The notes: generated by a model not told the origin, from the letters alone. A stretch of 64,000 nt of DNA from Anaerolineales bacterium (GCA_016935755.1 JAFGQI010000079.1:1-64000); one strand, 5' to 3'. Positions 41,708-50,541 are shown, numbered from the stretch's first letter. Translations and numbers: made by a program.

Positions 41708-42686
41708 ATCGCATGGTCAGCGCCATGACAGCTTTCTGAGCATGCATGCGGTTTTCGGCCTCATCGTAGACGACTGAATTGGGTCCGTCCATTACTCCAT
41801 CGGTTACTTCGATGTTGCGGTCAGCCGGCAGAGGATGCATATAAATGGCATCGGGTTTCGCCAGGGCCATTTTTCGCTCATCAGTGATCCAATGGGCGTA
41901 TTTCTTGATGATTTTTGCGCCTTCATCGGGATCGGGGGTATGCACCATGGCGCCCCATGACTTGGCATAGATAATATCGGCGTCCCGGAAGGCGGCTTCC
42001 ATATCATCTGTTACCTCGAACCCAGCCCCAAATTTGCGCGCCTGCTCCCGGGCCTGATCCATGATTTCGGGCATCAGGCGGAATTCAGGCGGATGGGCCA
42101 GAACAACATCCAGCCCAAAGCGAGGCATCTGCAGGATGAGGGAGTGCGGAACGGACATGGGTTTTTGATATGAGGCTGCATAAGCCCAGGAGACAACCAT
42201 TTTCTTGCGGCGCAGGTCGCGGCCCTTCTTTTCGATGATGGTCATCAAGTCTGCCAGGATTTGGAAAGGATGATAGATATCGCACTGCATGTTGAGCACC
42301 GGCACGCGTGAAGCCTGGGCGACAGCATTCAGGTATCCATTGCCAATGCCCCAATCTACATGGCGAATGGCGATCCCATCGAAATAACGGCCAAAGATTT
42401 CGCCGATTTCTTTGGGGGTGTCGCCGTGTGAAATCTGGGTGGATTTGCTCTCGATGAAAGCCCCATGACCGCCCAACTGCGCCATCCCTGCTTCGAAGGA
42501 GCCGCGTGTGCGGGTGCTGGAGAAGAAGAACAGCATCGCCAGCACCTTGTCTCGCAGGTAGGCATGTGGTTCGCCCAGGGCGCGTTTACGTTTCAGGTCG
42601 AAGGCCACGTCCATGACGGTTTCGACTTCTTCCTTGCTGAAATCCAGATCGCCGATCAGGTCTCGGCCTCTCAAATCAGTTTGCAT
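41706..42686 (-). CDS. YgeW-like knotted carbamoyltransferase
   Basis: This 326-residue protein of the aspartate/ornithine carbamoyltransferase family has the carbamoyl-phosphate motif SSTRTR (56-61), the motif MQCDIYHPFQ (133-142), a HGDT loop and HPLPADR near the C-terminus. The pairs SYQKPMSVPHSLI and RFGLDVVLAHP match E. coli YgeW more closely than OTC or ATC. YgeW-type enzymes work in purine degradation on a ureido compound, releasing carbamoyl phosphate in the catabolic direction. The next gene encodes carbamate kinase, which would capture that carbamoyl phosphate. The exact ureido substrate is not known from sequence. Start is ATG 42686. Confidence 0.82.
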   Translation of the reverse strand: MQTDLRGRDLIGDLDFSKEEVETVMDVAFDLKRKRALGEPHAYLRDKVLAMLFFFSSTRTRGSFEAGMAQLGGHGAFIESKSTQISHGDTPKEIGEIFGRYFDGIAIRHVDWGIGNGYLNAVAQASRVPVLNMQCDIYHPFQILADLMTIIEKKGRDLRRKKMVVSWAYAASYQKPMSVPHSLILQMPRFGLDVVLAHPPEFRLMPEIMDQAREQARKFGAGFEVTDDMEAAFRDADIIYAKSWGAMVHTPDPDEGAKIIKKYAHWITDERKMALAKPDAIYMHPLPADRNIEVTDGVMDGPNSVVYDEAENRMHAQKAVMALTMR

Positions 42687-42710
42687 GGTATAGATTCCTC
42701 TCGTTCAGGT

Positions 42711-43664
42711 TTATTCCATCGCACCCAGCACCAGAGCCAGGAGAGCCATGCGCATGACAACGCCATTGTAGGCTTCCTGCCAGTAACGCGACCAGCGGGT
42801 GATGTCGACATCGGTGGGGATTTCATCCATGCGGGGCAGGGAATGCAGCAGGATGGCATCTGATTTTGCCTTGGTCTCCAGCAGCTGGCGGGTAATGCGG
42901 TAGTTGGAGGGTGTAAGGGTGAGCTCGCCCGTGCGTTCATCGCGCGACTTGGTGTAATCGGGCTGCACCACTGGCTCGACCAGGATGACATCTGCCTCGG
43001 CAATGGCCTGTTCAACATGCTCAGCTTCCTTAAAGTCCAGGCTGTACTGCTTCAGTTCAGCTTTGAACTCATCGGTGAGCGACATTTCGGGCGGGGCAAC
43101 GAAGGTGATCGGGCAGTCGAATTGGGTCAGCGCATAGCCAAGGGAGTGCATCGTGCGCATGCGCATATCGCCGACAGCCAACCATTTCAGCCCGTCCAGG
43201 CGTCCACGCTCGGTCCACACGGTGAAAAGATCGGTCAGGATTTGGGTGGGGTGTTCGCCCCAGCCATCGCCGCCATTGATGATCGGGATGGAGGCCCAGC
43301 GGGCGGCTTCGTGAGGGGCGCCTTGCTGGAAGTGGCGCATGACGATAACATCGCCATAGAATTCCAGCATTTTAACTGTATCTTTAATCGATTCCTGATA
43401 AAAGTCACCCGCGCGCGTCATCTTGGCATCCGAGAAGCCTGTCACATGCCCGCCCAGGCGGTGCATGGCGGCTTCGTGCGCCAGGCGAGTGCGCGTGCTG
43501 GGCTGGTAGAAAGCCGTTACCAATGTTTTCTCAGCCAGCATGGTGCTGTTGCGGCGGCTTCGGGCGATAGGTTCCAATTGCTTGGCAACATTCAGGATAT
43601 GGAAAATCTCCTGGCGCTCGAATTCCTTGAGAGATAGAATATCACGACCGGAAAAACTACGCAT
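42711..43664 (-). CDS. PyrB-like carbamoyltransferase with altered 80s loop
   Basis: This 317-residue protein is closest to aspartate carbamoyltransferase. It has STRTR (56-60), HEAAMHRLGG, the GGDGWGEHPTQ.LTDL block, and HSLPRMDEIPTDVD with the closing N-G-V-x-x-R-M-A-L-L. In true ATCase the loop before D-T reads S-x-x-K-G-E-S and its Lys contacts carbamoyl phosphate; here it reads DFYQESIKDT (87-96), so the Lys is absent at the standard place. No pyrI or other pyrimidine genes are near. Together with the YgeW-like and carbamate kinase genes this suggests another acceptor than aspartate, used catabolically. It is 24 bp from the YgeW-like gene. Confidence 0.8.
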   Translation of the reverse strand: MRSFSGRDILSLKEFERQEIFHILNVAKQLEPIARSRRNSTMLAEKTLVTAFYQPSTRTRLAHEAAMHRLGGHVTGFSDAKMTRAGDFYQESIKDTVKMLEFYGDVIVMRHFQQGAPHEAARWASIPIINGGDGWGEHPTQILTDLFTVWTERGRLDGLKWLAVGDMRMRTMHSLGYALTQFDCPITFVAPPEMSLTDEFKAELKQYSLDFKEAEHVEQAIAEADVILVEPVVQPDYTKSRDERTGELTLTPSNYRITRQLLETKAKSDAILLHSLPRMDEIPTDVDITRWSRYWQEAYNGVVMRMALLALVLGAME

Positions 43665-43704
43665 TTTAACTAAACTCCTTGTTACATAAGATAATAGGTT
43701 TGGT

Positions 43705-44439
43705 TTAACCTACCCGTCGCACGACATGAAAGCGAAAATAACCGGGTAGGAAATAACTGATTGAAAAATCGACCACACGCCCCTCTGTGGAATATAGTTC
43801 TGCCACAAAGCGCAGCAGGACGTCGCCGCGCTGGATGCCCATGGCGCGAGCTACAGCAGAGGTGGCGGTAGCCGCGCTGATTTCTGTGCGCGATACCATC
43901 AAGGGAGGTACGCCGCGCCGCAGCAGCAGATCCAGAACTGAGCCAGTGAAGCCATTCTGTAAATCCTCTGGAGTCAGGATATCTTTGGGCAGGATGTCGA
44001 TCAGGTAAGCTGCGGGCCGTCCTCCGGCCAGGATCACGCGTGAAACGCTGGTGATCTGGTTGTCACTGCCCTGGCTCGGGTCAGATGTTATCCGCAGCGC
44101 TTTGCATTCTTCCTCGTTGGCAGGCCTTTGTTCAACACTCAATGCCCCCAGGGTGGTATGCAAGCCGATACGCTGAGCGACGGTTTCAATGCTTTCCAGC
44201 ATCTCCAGCCCGGTTTCAATAACCTGGGCGGGGTGGTTAACATAAGTCCCAGATCCCTGCCTGCGGCGAAGGAGCCCCTGGGTTTCAAAGGTGCGCATTG
44301 CCTCACGCAGCGTAGCTCTGGAGACACCCAACTGCCGGGCTAACTCGGGTTCGGAAGGCAGGCGGTCGCCAGGTTTGGTCAGAGCAATGAGCTGGCCTAA
44401 TTGATCGTGCAAACGTTGTGAGATAGATTGATTGGACAT
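43705..44439 (-). CDS. GntR-family regulator with UTRA ligand domain (HutC type)
   Basis: This protein has 244 residues from ATG 44439; the longer frame overlaps adenine deaminase. The N-terminal winged helix-turn-helix (about 5-68) has GDRLPSEPELARQLGVSRATLREAMRTF, and the wing GSGTYV. A UTRA domain (about 95-240) senses a small molecule. HutC-type regulators are usually repressors released by a pathway metabolite and bind short palindromes with GT-N-AC half-sites. It sits third in the unit it probably controls; two TTGTC-n-GACAA-like palindromes flank the promoter of that unit (47753-47807). The ligand is probably a purine or ureido compound, which is inference. Confidence 0.88.
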   Translation of the reverse strand: MSNQSISQRLHDQLGQLIALTKPGDRLPSEPELARQLGVSRATLREAMRTFETQGLLRRRQGSGTYVNHPAQVIETGLEMLESIETVAQRIGLHTTLGALSVEQRPANEEECKALRITSDPSQGSDNQITSVSRVILAGGRPAAYLIDILPKDILTPEDLQNGFTGSVLDLLLRRGVPPLMVSRTEISAATATSAVARAMGIQRGDVLLRFVAELYSTEGRVVDFSISYFLPGYFRFHVVRRVG

Positions 44440-44452
44440 ATTTTTTCTTGTA

Positions 44453-46276
44453 TTATGCCTCCAAAACAGGAATGAACTCGAATCGGGTGACATCGACCAG
44501 CCCCTTATCGGAGATGCGCAGGTCGGGAATTACCACCAGCGCCAACAGACTGAGCTGCATATTGGGGTTGTTCAATTCGCAACCGCACAGACGGAAACCC
44601 TCCAGGACGGTGGCTGCCTGGCTGGCGACCATGTCGGCGCGCTGGTTTGACATCAGCCCGGCAATTGGCAGCGCAACCTGCCCAATGACCTGTTCATTGC
44701 GGACAACAATCTGCCCACCACCCAGATCTGCCAGGCGGTTGACCGCCAGCGCCATATCCGCTTCGCTTGTGCCTACTACAACGATCTGGTGGCTGTCGTG
44801 TGCAACGGTGGAGGCGATCGCGCAGGGTTGGTTGAAGCCAAAGCCATTCACCAGACCCACCATAACTCTGGCTGTGCCGTGGTGTCTTTCCACGATGGCG
44901 ACCTTAGCAATATCTCGTGAACTGTCGACCCTGATTTCGCCTTCTTCTGCGGTGACTTGCATACGCAGGTGGCGTGTGGGCGCCTGGTTTTCGATCACGC
45001 CGATCACATTGGCGGTCATCATGCCTTTAGAAGGCGCAGCCAGGCGGAAATCAGACGGAATCATCTGTTTGGGTAAATGGATAGAATGGGTGGCCCAGTC
45101 GGGGTAGGAGAAGGGCGGCAACTCCAGCAGCATTTTCCCTCGCTCAGCTACCAGACGTCCGCGGGCAATGACCTGATCTATTATCAATTCAGCCAGGTTC
45201 GATACAATCAGGACATCGCCAAACCGTCCTGGGGCAATCATCCCCACCTGTCGGGAAACCCCAAAGTGTTCGGCGGTATTCAAGGTAGCCATCTGGATGG
45301 CAGTAACAGGCGGGATGCCGTGTTGGATGGCTTGTTTTACTGCCCGGTTGACATGCCCTTCATGAACCAGGGTCTCGCAGTGCGAGTCGTCCGTGCAGAG
45401 CAGGAAACGACGTGAATCCAGGCCCATTTCTGTGATGGCGCGGGAACCCTCTGCTACATCCAGCCAGCCGGATCCCTGCCGCAGCATGGCTTTCATCCCC
45501 TGGCGCACCCGCTGGGCAGCATCCTCCATGCGGGTGCCCTCGTGATCGTCTTCTGGACCGCCGGCAACATATCCATGAAAAGGCAGGCCCAGGTCGGGCG
45601 AAGCATAATGCCCGCCGATCACCTTGCCAGCAGAACGGGTTTCGCCCATCTCGCGGTGCATCTTTTCATCACCAAAGTAAACGCCAGGGAAGTTCATCAT
45701 TTCCCCCAGACCGATGATGCCTTCCCAACCCATCGCCTCAGCGACTTCTTGCGGGCCAAGGCTGGCGCCAGGCGTTTCCAAACCGGGGGCAGAAGGGACG
45801 CAGGATGGCATTTGAACCCATACATGGATGGGTTGGATGGCGGCTTCATCCACCATCAGGCGCACACCGCGCAATCCAAAAACGTTGGCAATTTCGTGTG
45901 GATCGACAAACATGCCGGTCGTGCCGTGGGGGATGACGGCGCGTACGAACTCGGTCACAGTGAGCATGCCTGATTCTACGTGCATGTGCGCATCAAGCAA
46001 GCCAGGAAGCAGATAGCGCCCCTCAGCTTGAATAACCTGCGTATCTGGGCCGATGGTATGAGCAGCGTCCGGGCAGTCCATGCCTGGACCGCCCACATAA
46101 GCGATACGTCCATCCACAATAGCAACATCGCAGTTGGGGATGATTTCCCCTGACTGTACGCTCACCAGGCGTCCAGAGCGGATCACCAGGTCGGCAGGTT
46201 TGCGACCCATGGCGACATCTACCAGCAACTGGCTTAGCTCTTGCCAGCTTTTTCCATCCATTTTATCTTGTGCCAT
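44453..46276 (-). CDS. ade: Adenine deaminase
   Basis: This 607-residue protein of the amidohydrolase superfamily has the bacterial adenine deaminase layout: GLLDAHMHVESGML (metal His pair), PHGTTGMFVDPHEIANVFG, GLGEMMN, and a long C-terminal adenine_deam_C domain ending near VDVTRFEFIPV. The length is normal (about 570-610). The enzyme, which normally uses two metal ions, turns adenine into hypoxanthine and ammonia in the cytoplasm. It follows the 8-oxoguanine deaminase gene by 20 bp and precedes the regulator by 13 bp, so it is in the middle of the purine unit. Start is ATG 46276. Confidence 0.95.
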   Translation of the reverse strand: MAQDKMDGKSWQELSQLLVDVAMGRKPADLVIRSGRLVSVQSGEIIPNCDVAIVDGRIAYVGGPGMDCPDAAHTIGPDTQVIQAEGRYLLPGLLDAHMHVESGMLTVTEFVRAVIPHGTTGMFVDPHEIANVFGLRGVRLMVDEAAIQPIHVWVQMPSCVPSAPGLETPGASLGPQEVAEAMGWEGIIGLGEMMNFPGVYFGDEKMHREMGETRSAGKVIGGHYASPDLGLPFHGYVAGGPEDDHEGTRMEDAAQRVRQGMKAMLRQGSGWLDVAEGSRAITEMGLDSRRFLLCTDDSHCETLVHEGHVNRAVKQAIQHGIPPVTAIQMATLNTAEHFGVSRQVGMIAPGRFGDVLIVSNLAELIIDQVIARGRLVAERGKMLLELPPFSYPDWATHSIHLPKQMIPSDFRLAAPSKGMMTANVIGVIENQAPTRHLRMQVTAEEGEIRVDSSRDIAKVAIVERHHGTARVMVGLVNGFGFNQPCAIASTVAHDSHQIVVVGTSEADMALAVNRLADLGGGQIVVRNEQVIGQVALPIAGLMSNQRADMVASQAATVLEGFRLCGCELNNPNMQLSLLALVVIPDLRISDKGLVDVTRFEFIPVLEA

Positions 46277-46296
46277 CTATGAATTCCTTCAGGTTC

Positions 46297-47685
46297 CTAC
46301 TCATTGCGCAGCAGGCGTAAAGAAGCACGGTTATGCTGCTCCACCAGGAGTGGCAGATCAACAGGGACCGGCTGCCCTTGTTTGACGATCATTTTGCCGC
46401 CGACCACGGTGTAATCTACCTTTACAGGAGAGCAGAACACCACCGCCGCGACTGGATCGTGCAGGGAGCCGGTGTACTCCAGACGGTTGAGATCAATAGC
46501 AAAGAAATCCGCGCATTTCCCGGGTTCTAAAGAACCCAGATCCGTGCGCCCCAGCACCGCCGCGCTGCCGCGCGTGGCAATTTCTAATGCCTGCCGGGCG
46601 GTCATTAAGGGAGGGGTTCCCTCGCCAGACAAGGAAGCTCCTTGCAGCCCGGCGTTCAGGCGCGCCAACAGCATTGCCAGGCGCACCTCACCCAACATAT
46701 GTGAGCTGTCGTTGCTGGCTGAACCATCCACGCCTAATCCCACTCGCACACCCTGGCTCAGCATCTCCATGATTGGGGCAATGCCTGAGGCCAGCCGCAT
46801 ATTTGAGCCTGGGCAGTGGGCTACGCCGCAGCCAGTCTCGCTGTACAGGTGCATTTCCTGCTGGCTGACATGCACAGAGTGGGCAAACCAGACATCCGGC
46901 CCAATCCAGTTCAGCACTTCCATGTAGCCTACCGGGCGATAGCCAAATTTTTGCAGACAGAAGGATTCTTCATCCTGTGTTTCTGCCAGGTGGGTATGCA
47001 AATGCACACCATATTCGCGGGCCAAAGAAGCGCTCTGCCGCATCAGTTCAGATGACACGCTGAAGGGAGAGCAGGGGGCTAACACCACCTGGGTCATCGA
47101 CCCTGGATTAGGGTCGTGGTAGGTCTCAATCAGGCGCTGAGAATCTTTCAGGATATAGGCTTCATCTTCTACCACGCTGTCGGGGGGCAGCCCGCCCTTG
47201 CTTTGTCCCAGGCTCATCGATCCACGGGAAGCATGCAGGCGCAAACCTACTTCTCGCGCAGCCAGGATTTCATCATCTAAGCGGGAACCGTTGGGGAAGA
47301 TATAGAGGTGATCCGAAGCAGTGGTGCAGCCAGAAAGGGCCAGTTCGATCAGAGCGGTCTGGGTGGAGATGCGGATGTCTTCTGGGCGCATACGCGCCCA
47401 GATGGGATAGAGCGTTTTCAGCCAGTTGAACAGGTTGGCGTCCTGGGCGGCAGGAACAGCGCGGGTCAGGGTTTGGTAGAAGTGATGATGGGTGTTGATC
47501 AACCCTGGCAGCAGGATGTGCCCACTTAGATCAAGCACCTCATCGGCGCTCGCAGGCAGCTGATCTGTTGGACCAACCTGTTCAATAAAGCCATCACGCG
47601 CAAAAAGACCACCATCGGGTATTTCCCTGCGGTGGTCATCCATAGTCACGAGTATTTTAGCGTGGCGAACGAGTAAAGTTGACAT
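46297..47685 (-). CDS. 8-oxoguanine deaminase (SsnA/guanine-deaminase-like amidohydrolase)
   Basis: This 462-residue protein of the TrzN/AtzA/SsnA group of amidohydrolases has the metal site LINTHHHFYQTLTRAVPAAQD (short form N-T-H-H-H-F), HTHLAET, a later HSVHVSQ and GVDGSASND for the metal Asp. The TLTRAVPAAQDANLF block is the one I associate with 8-oxoguanine deaminase, which yields urate; guanine deamination to xanthine and an SsnA role are alternatives. As first gene of the purine unit it lies right behind a promoter with TTGACA and TAAAAT and two operator-like palindromes. Start is ATG 47685. Confidence 0.85.
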   Translation of the reverse strand: MSTLLVRHAKILVTMDDHRREIPDGGLFARDGFIEQVGPTDQLPASADEVLDLSGHILLPGLINTHHHFYQTLTRAVPAAQDANLFNWLKTLYPIWARMRPEDIRISTQTALIELALSGCTTASDHLYIFPNGSRLDDEILAAREVGLRLHASRGSMSLGQSKGGLPPDSVVEDEAYILKDSQRLIETYHDPNPGSMTQVVLAPCSPFSVSSELMRQSASLAREYGVHLHTHLAETQDEESFCLQKFGYRPVGYMEVLNWIGPDVWFAHSVHVSQQEMHLYSETGCGVAHCPGSNMRLASGIAPIMEMLSQGVRVGLGVDGSASNDSSHMLGEVRLAMLLARLNAGLQGASLSGEGTPPLMTARQALEIATRGSAAVLGRTDLGSLEPGKCADFFAIDLNRLEYTGSLHDPVAAVVFCSPVKVDYTVVGGKMIVKQGQPVPVDLPLLVEQHNRASLRLLRNE

Positions 47686-47752
47686 TGATTGTTTCTCGGC
47701 TGTTTAGCAAGCACGCGGTCGTAAGTAAAGGGAGTGTATCGTATTTGTGTAG

Positions 47753-47763
47753 TTGTCTGACAT
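47753..47763. promoter_or_regulatory. Operator-like palindrome, downstream copy
   Basis: TTGTCTGACAT forms an inverted repeat around one base (TTGTC-n-GACA). On the minus strand it begins 5 bp after the -10 box, covering the expected transcription start. It is 44 bp from a matching copy, about four helical turns. It is the likely binding site of the GntR/UTRA regulator. Confidence 0.65.
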
Positions 47764-47767
47764 ATTA

Positions 47768-47796
47768 ATTTTATCAAATAAATGGCCTCTTGTCAA
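47768..47796 (-). promoter_or_regulatory. Promoter of the purine-degradation operon
   Basis: Read on the minus strand: perfect -35 TTGACA (47791-47796), 17-bp spacer, and -10 TAAAAT (47768-47773). The start would be near 47761, giving a leader of about 75 nt before the ATG at 47685. Palindromes at 47753-47763 and 47797-47807 flank it. Confidence 0.8.
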
Positions 47797-47807
47797 TTGT
47801 CGGACAA
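47797..47807. promoter_or_regulatory. Operator-like palindrome, upstream copy
   Basis: TTGTCGGACAA is a perfect inverted repeat around a single central base and abuts the -35 box of the purine operon promoter. With the copy at 47753-47763 it brackets RNA polymerase, the layout of a repressor acting at both edges of a promoter or through DNA looping. Confidence 0.7.
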
Positions 47808-47879
47808 CTTATTTTCTAGAAAAATTTATCCACTTGCTGGGTAAATCCTATGATAAACACAATCAATTGGGACATAGTC

Positions 47880-47909
47880 TTTACAAAAATTGTCAAGACG
47901 TGATATCAT
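47880..47909 (+). promoter_or_regulatory. Candidate promoter of the pyrophosphatase gene
   Basis: TTTACA (47880-47885), an 18-bp spacer and TATCAT (47904-47909) lie about 88 bp before the ATG at 47997. A small hairpin CGGC-atgaa-GCCG at 47958-47970 is in the leader. The match is moderate. Confidence 0.45.
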
Positions 47910-47996
47910 GCACCGACTGTTAGACATTATTAAGGTTTAGGGTAGATCACTTGGCAGCGGCATGAAGCCGAAAAATTCTAATTCTAAGGAGAGAAT

Positions 47997-50318
47997 ATGG
48001 ATATTTTGGGACTTGCACGGCATGGCTTGAACGCATTTGAGCAAATTGCCATCCTGGGTGTGGTCATTGTGGCGTTCATCAGCCTGATTTACGCCTGGCT
48101 ATTACACAAGAGTGTCCTGAAGAAGGAAAAGGGCACTGAGCAGATGAATGCCGTCTGGGACGCGATCCGGATCGGGGCAGACAGCTACCTGTCCAGGCAG
48201 CTAAAAACCATCCTGCCAGCTATCGTCATTCTGACCATTGCCCTCTTTCTGAGCGTGTATATCGTTCCGCCGACGAGAGAAGCGCTGGAGGAATTCCCGC
48301 AGAATACCCAGATCATCATCGCCATCGGGCGGGCAGTAGCATTTATCCTGGGCGCCTCCTTCTCCCTGATCGTAGGGCAGCTGGGCATGCGCATGGCGAT
48401 CCAGGCCAATGTGCGTGTGGCAGCGGCTTCCCGGCGAGGCTTCAATGAAGCGCTCTCGATTGCCTACTATGCCGGTACAGTCACGGGTATGCTGACCGAT
48501 GGTCTGGGCCTGCTGGGCGGCACGACCATCTTCATTATCTTTGGTCGAGCTGCACCAGATGCTCTGTTGGGCTTCGGTTTTGGCGGCACACTGCTGGCGC
48601 TCTTCATGCGGGTGGGCGGTGGTATTTACACCAAGGCCGCCGATGTAGGTGCGGATCTGGTCGGCAAGGTTGAAAAAGATATCCCTGAAGACGACCCCCG
48701 CAACGCGGCAGTCATCGCTGACCTGGTTGGTGACAATGTGGGCGACTGCGCCGGTATGGCTGCTGATATCTTCGAGTCCTACGAGGTGACCATTGTCTCG
48801 GCCTTGATCCTGGGGCTGGCATTGGTGGCGCTCGATCCTACCCACAGCCTGAAATGGATTGTCTATCCTCTGATTATCCGCGGTATTGGTGTGGTCAGTT
48901 CAATCCTGGGTACTTTCACTGTGCCCATTTGGGAAAGCTTCCCGCTGAAGTTTCTGCGGGCGCATGACGCTGAAGAAGCCATGTTCCGTTCCTATGAGGT
49001 TTCCAGCGTCAACACGGTTTTCTTCTCCTTCCTGGTGGCGATCCTGTATGCCGGCGACTGGCGTCTGGCGATGCTGACCTCCATCGGTGTGGGGCTGGCA
49101 GTGGCTTTCAACCCCCTGACTTCGTACTTTACTTCCACCCGACATAAACCAGTAAAAGAAATCGTTGAATCGACCTCCACTGGGCCTGCTACAACCATCC
49201 TGTCGGGCCTTTCCACGGGCATGGAATCCAGCGTGTGGGCATTGATCGTCATCGCGATCAGCTTTGTGTTTGCCCTGATGCTCTACGGAGGCATGGGCGA
49301 ACCGCTGTATGTGCTCTACGCAGTAGCGATGATCGGTATTGGCATGCTCAGCCACACCGGCAATAATGTCGCCATGGACTCATATGGCCCGATCTCGGAT
49401 AACGCCAATGGCATCGGAGAAATGGCCTGGCATGATCTGGACGACGAGAATACGCGCAAGGCGCGCCAGATCATGGCTGACCTGGATGCGGTCGGTAATA
49501 CGACCAAAGCTATCACCAAGGGTGTGGCGATTGCCTCGGCAGTGATCGCGGCAGTGAGCCTGTTCTCTTCCTACATTACAGATGTCGGCCGAGCCCAGGC
49601 TACGTTGAATGTGCCGATCCTGGATTCGATCCGCATTTCCGATACAGCAGTGTTCGTAGGCTTCTTGCTGGGCACGGCGCTGCCCTGGCTGTTCAGCTCC
49701 CTGTCCATCCGCGCAGTTACCCGCGCCGCCAGCCAGATCGTGCTGGAAGTGCGCAACCAGTTCCGTATTCCTGGGATTATGGAAGGCACGGTCAAGCCGG
49801 ATTATGCCCGCGTGGTGAGCATCTCTACCAGTTCTGCGCAGAAAGAGCTGATCCCACTGGCGGCGATTGCTGTGATCACCCCGGTGCTGCTCGGCCTGGT
49901 GTTGGGTGTGGAGGCCCTGGGCGGCTTCCTGGCGGGTGTGATCGGCAGCGGGCAGATGCTGGCGGTCTTTATGGCGAATGGCGGCGGCGCCTGGGACAAT
50001 GCCAAAAAGTCGATTGAAGATGAACCGCGTGACCTGGTGAATAACACTGGTAAGGGTTCAGAGCGACATAAGGCTAGCGTAGTTGGTGATACAGTTGGTG
50101 ATCCTCTGAAAGATACCGCTGGTCCGGCGCTCAACCCGATGATCAAGGTGGTGAATCTGATTTCATTGATTATTGCACCCATCCTGGTCAAATACCAGCA
50201 GTTGAATATCGTTGGCTGGTTAATCGTTGTTCTGCTCTTCGCTGGTTTGTATTGGGCGATCACTCAGAGCAAGAAGCCTGCTCCCAAGTTGGCGCAGCCA
50301 GTAATGTCGAAAGAATAG
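47997..50318 (+). CDS. hppA: Membrane proton-translocating pyrophosphatase, K+-independent type
   Basis: This 773-residue protein has about 16 helices. The substrate site is seen as DVGADLVGKVEKDIPEDDPRN and DNVGDCAGMAADIFESYEV, with a second Asp-rich loop near the C-terminus (DTVGDPLKDTAGP). The enzyme splits cytoplasmic pyrophosphate and pumps H+ outward. Lys504 and Thr507 (GNTTKAITKG) are the residues that mark K+-independent H+-pyrophosphatases; K+-dependent ones have Ala at the first position. ATG 47997 follows AAGGAGAG (47986-47993). It is transcribed divergently from the purine operon. A strong hairpin at 50336-50371 follows the stop. Confidence 0.96.
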   Translation: MDILGLARHGLNAFEQIAILGVVIVAFISLIYAWLLHKSVLKKEKGTEQMNAVWDAIRIGADSYLSRQLKTILPAIVILTIALFLSVYIVPPTREALEEFPQNTQIIIAIGRAVAFILGASFSLIVGQLGMRMAIQANVRVAAASRRGFNEALSIAYYAGTVTGMLTDGLGLLGGTTIFIIFGRAAPDALLGFGFGGTLLALFMRVGGGIYTKAADVGADLVGKVEKDIPEDDPRNAAVIADLVGDNVGDCAGMAADIFESYEVTIVSALILGLALVALDPTHSLKWIVYPLIIRGIGVVSSILGTFTVPIWESFPLKFLRAHDAEEAMFRSYEVSSVNTVFFSFLVAILYAGDWRLAMLTSIGVGLAVAFNPLTSYFTSTRHKPVKEIVESTSTGPATTILSGLSTGMESSVWALIVIAISFVFALMLYGGMGEPLYVLYAVAMIGIGMLSHTGNNVAMDSYGPISDNANGIGEMAWHDLDDENTRKARQIMADLDAVGNTTKAITKGVAIASAVIAAVSLFSSYITDVGRAQATLNVPILDSIRISDTAVFVGFLLGTALPWLFSSLSIRAVTRAASQIVLEVRNQFRIPGIMEGTVKPDYARVVSISTSSAQKELIPLAAIAVITPVLLGLVLGVEALGGFLAGVIGSGQMLAVFMANGGGAWDNAKKSIEDEPRDLVNNTGKGSERHKASVVGDTVGDPLKDTAGPALNPMIKVVNLISLIIAPILVKYQQLNIVGWLIVVLLFAGLYWAITQSKKPAPKLAQPVMSKE

Positions 50319-50335
50319 CATCTGGATTTGTCCTG

Positions 50336-50371
50336 GCCCAGGTGGAGAACAGATTGGTTTTCCACCTGGGC
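50336..50371 (+). terminator. Strong hairpin after hppA
   Basis: GCCCAGGTGGAGAAC (50336-50350) pairs with GTTTTCCACCTGGGC (50357-50371), 15 bp with one G-U, loop of 6 nt. No U-tract follows, so it is either a weak terminator or an mRNA-stabilising end of the highly expressed pyrophosphatase message. Confidence 0.55.
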
Positions 50372-50541
50372 TGAGGCTGTTATCACACTTTGTGAACGGG
50401 TGGGCGTGCGTCTGGTGGAAACTGGGCGGGCGCTCTTGTTTTAAATTGGCAGAATTTCGCAAGAATCGGGTGGTAAACCCGGATAAAATAAGTAGAATCT
50501 GCGCTGATGATTAGCACCAACGATTGGAGAAGAATGAAGCC

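Noticed and set aside
47686-47996. Purine riboswitch upstream of the purine operon or pyrophosphatase
   Set aside because: The region shows promoters and palindromes but no three-way junction or conserved loop pattern that I can fold as a purine aptamer.
48201-49355. Minus-strand frames of 214 and 151 residues inside the pyrophosphatase gene
   Set aside because: Composition is His/Gln/Arg-rich, typical of antisense frames; the pyrophosphatase is unambiguous.
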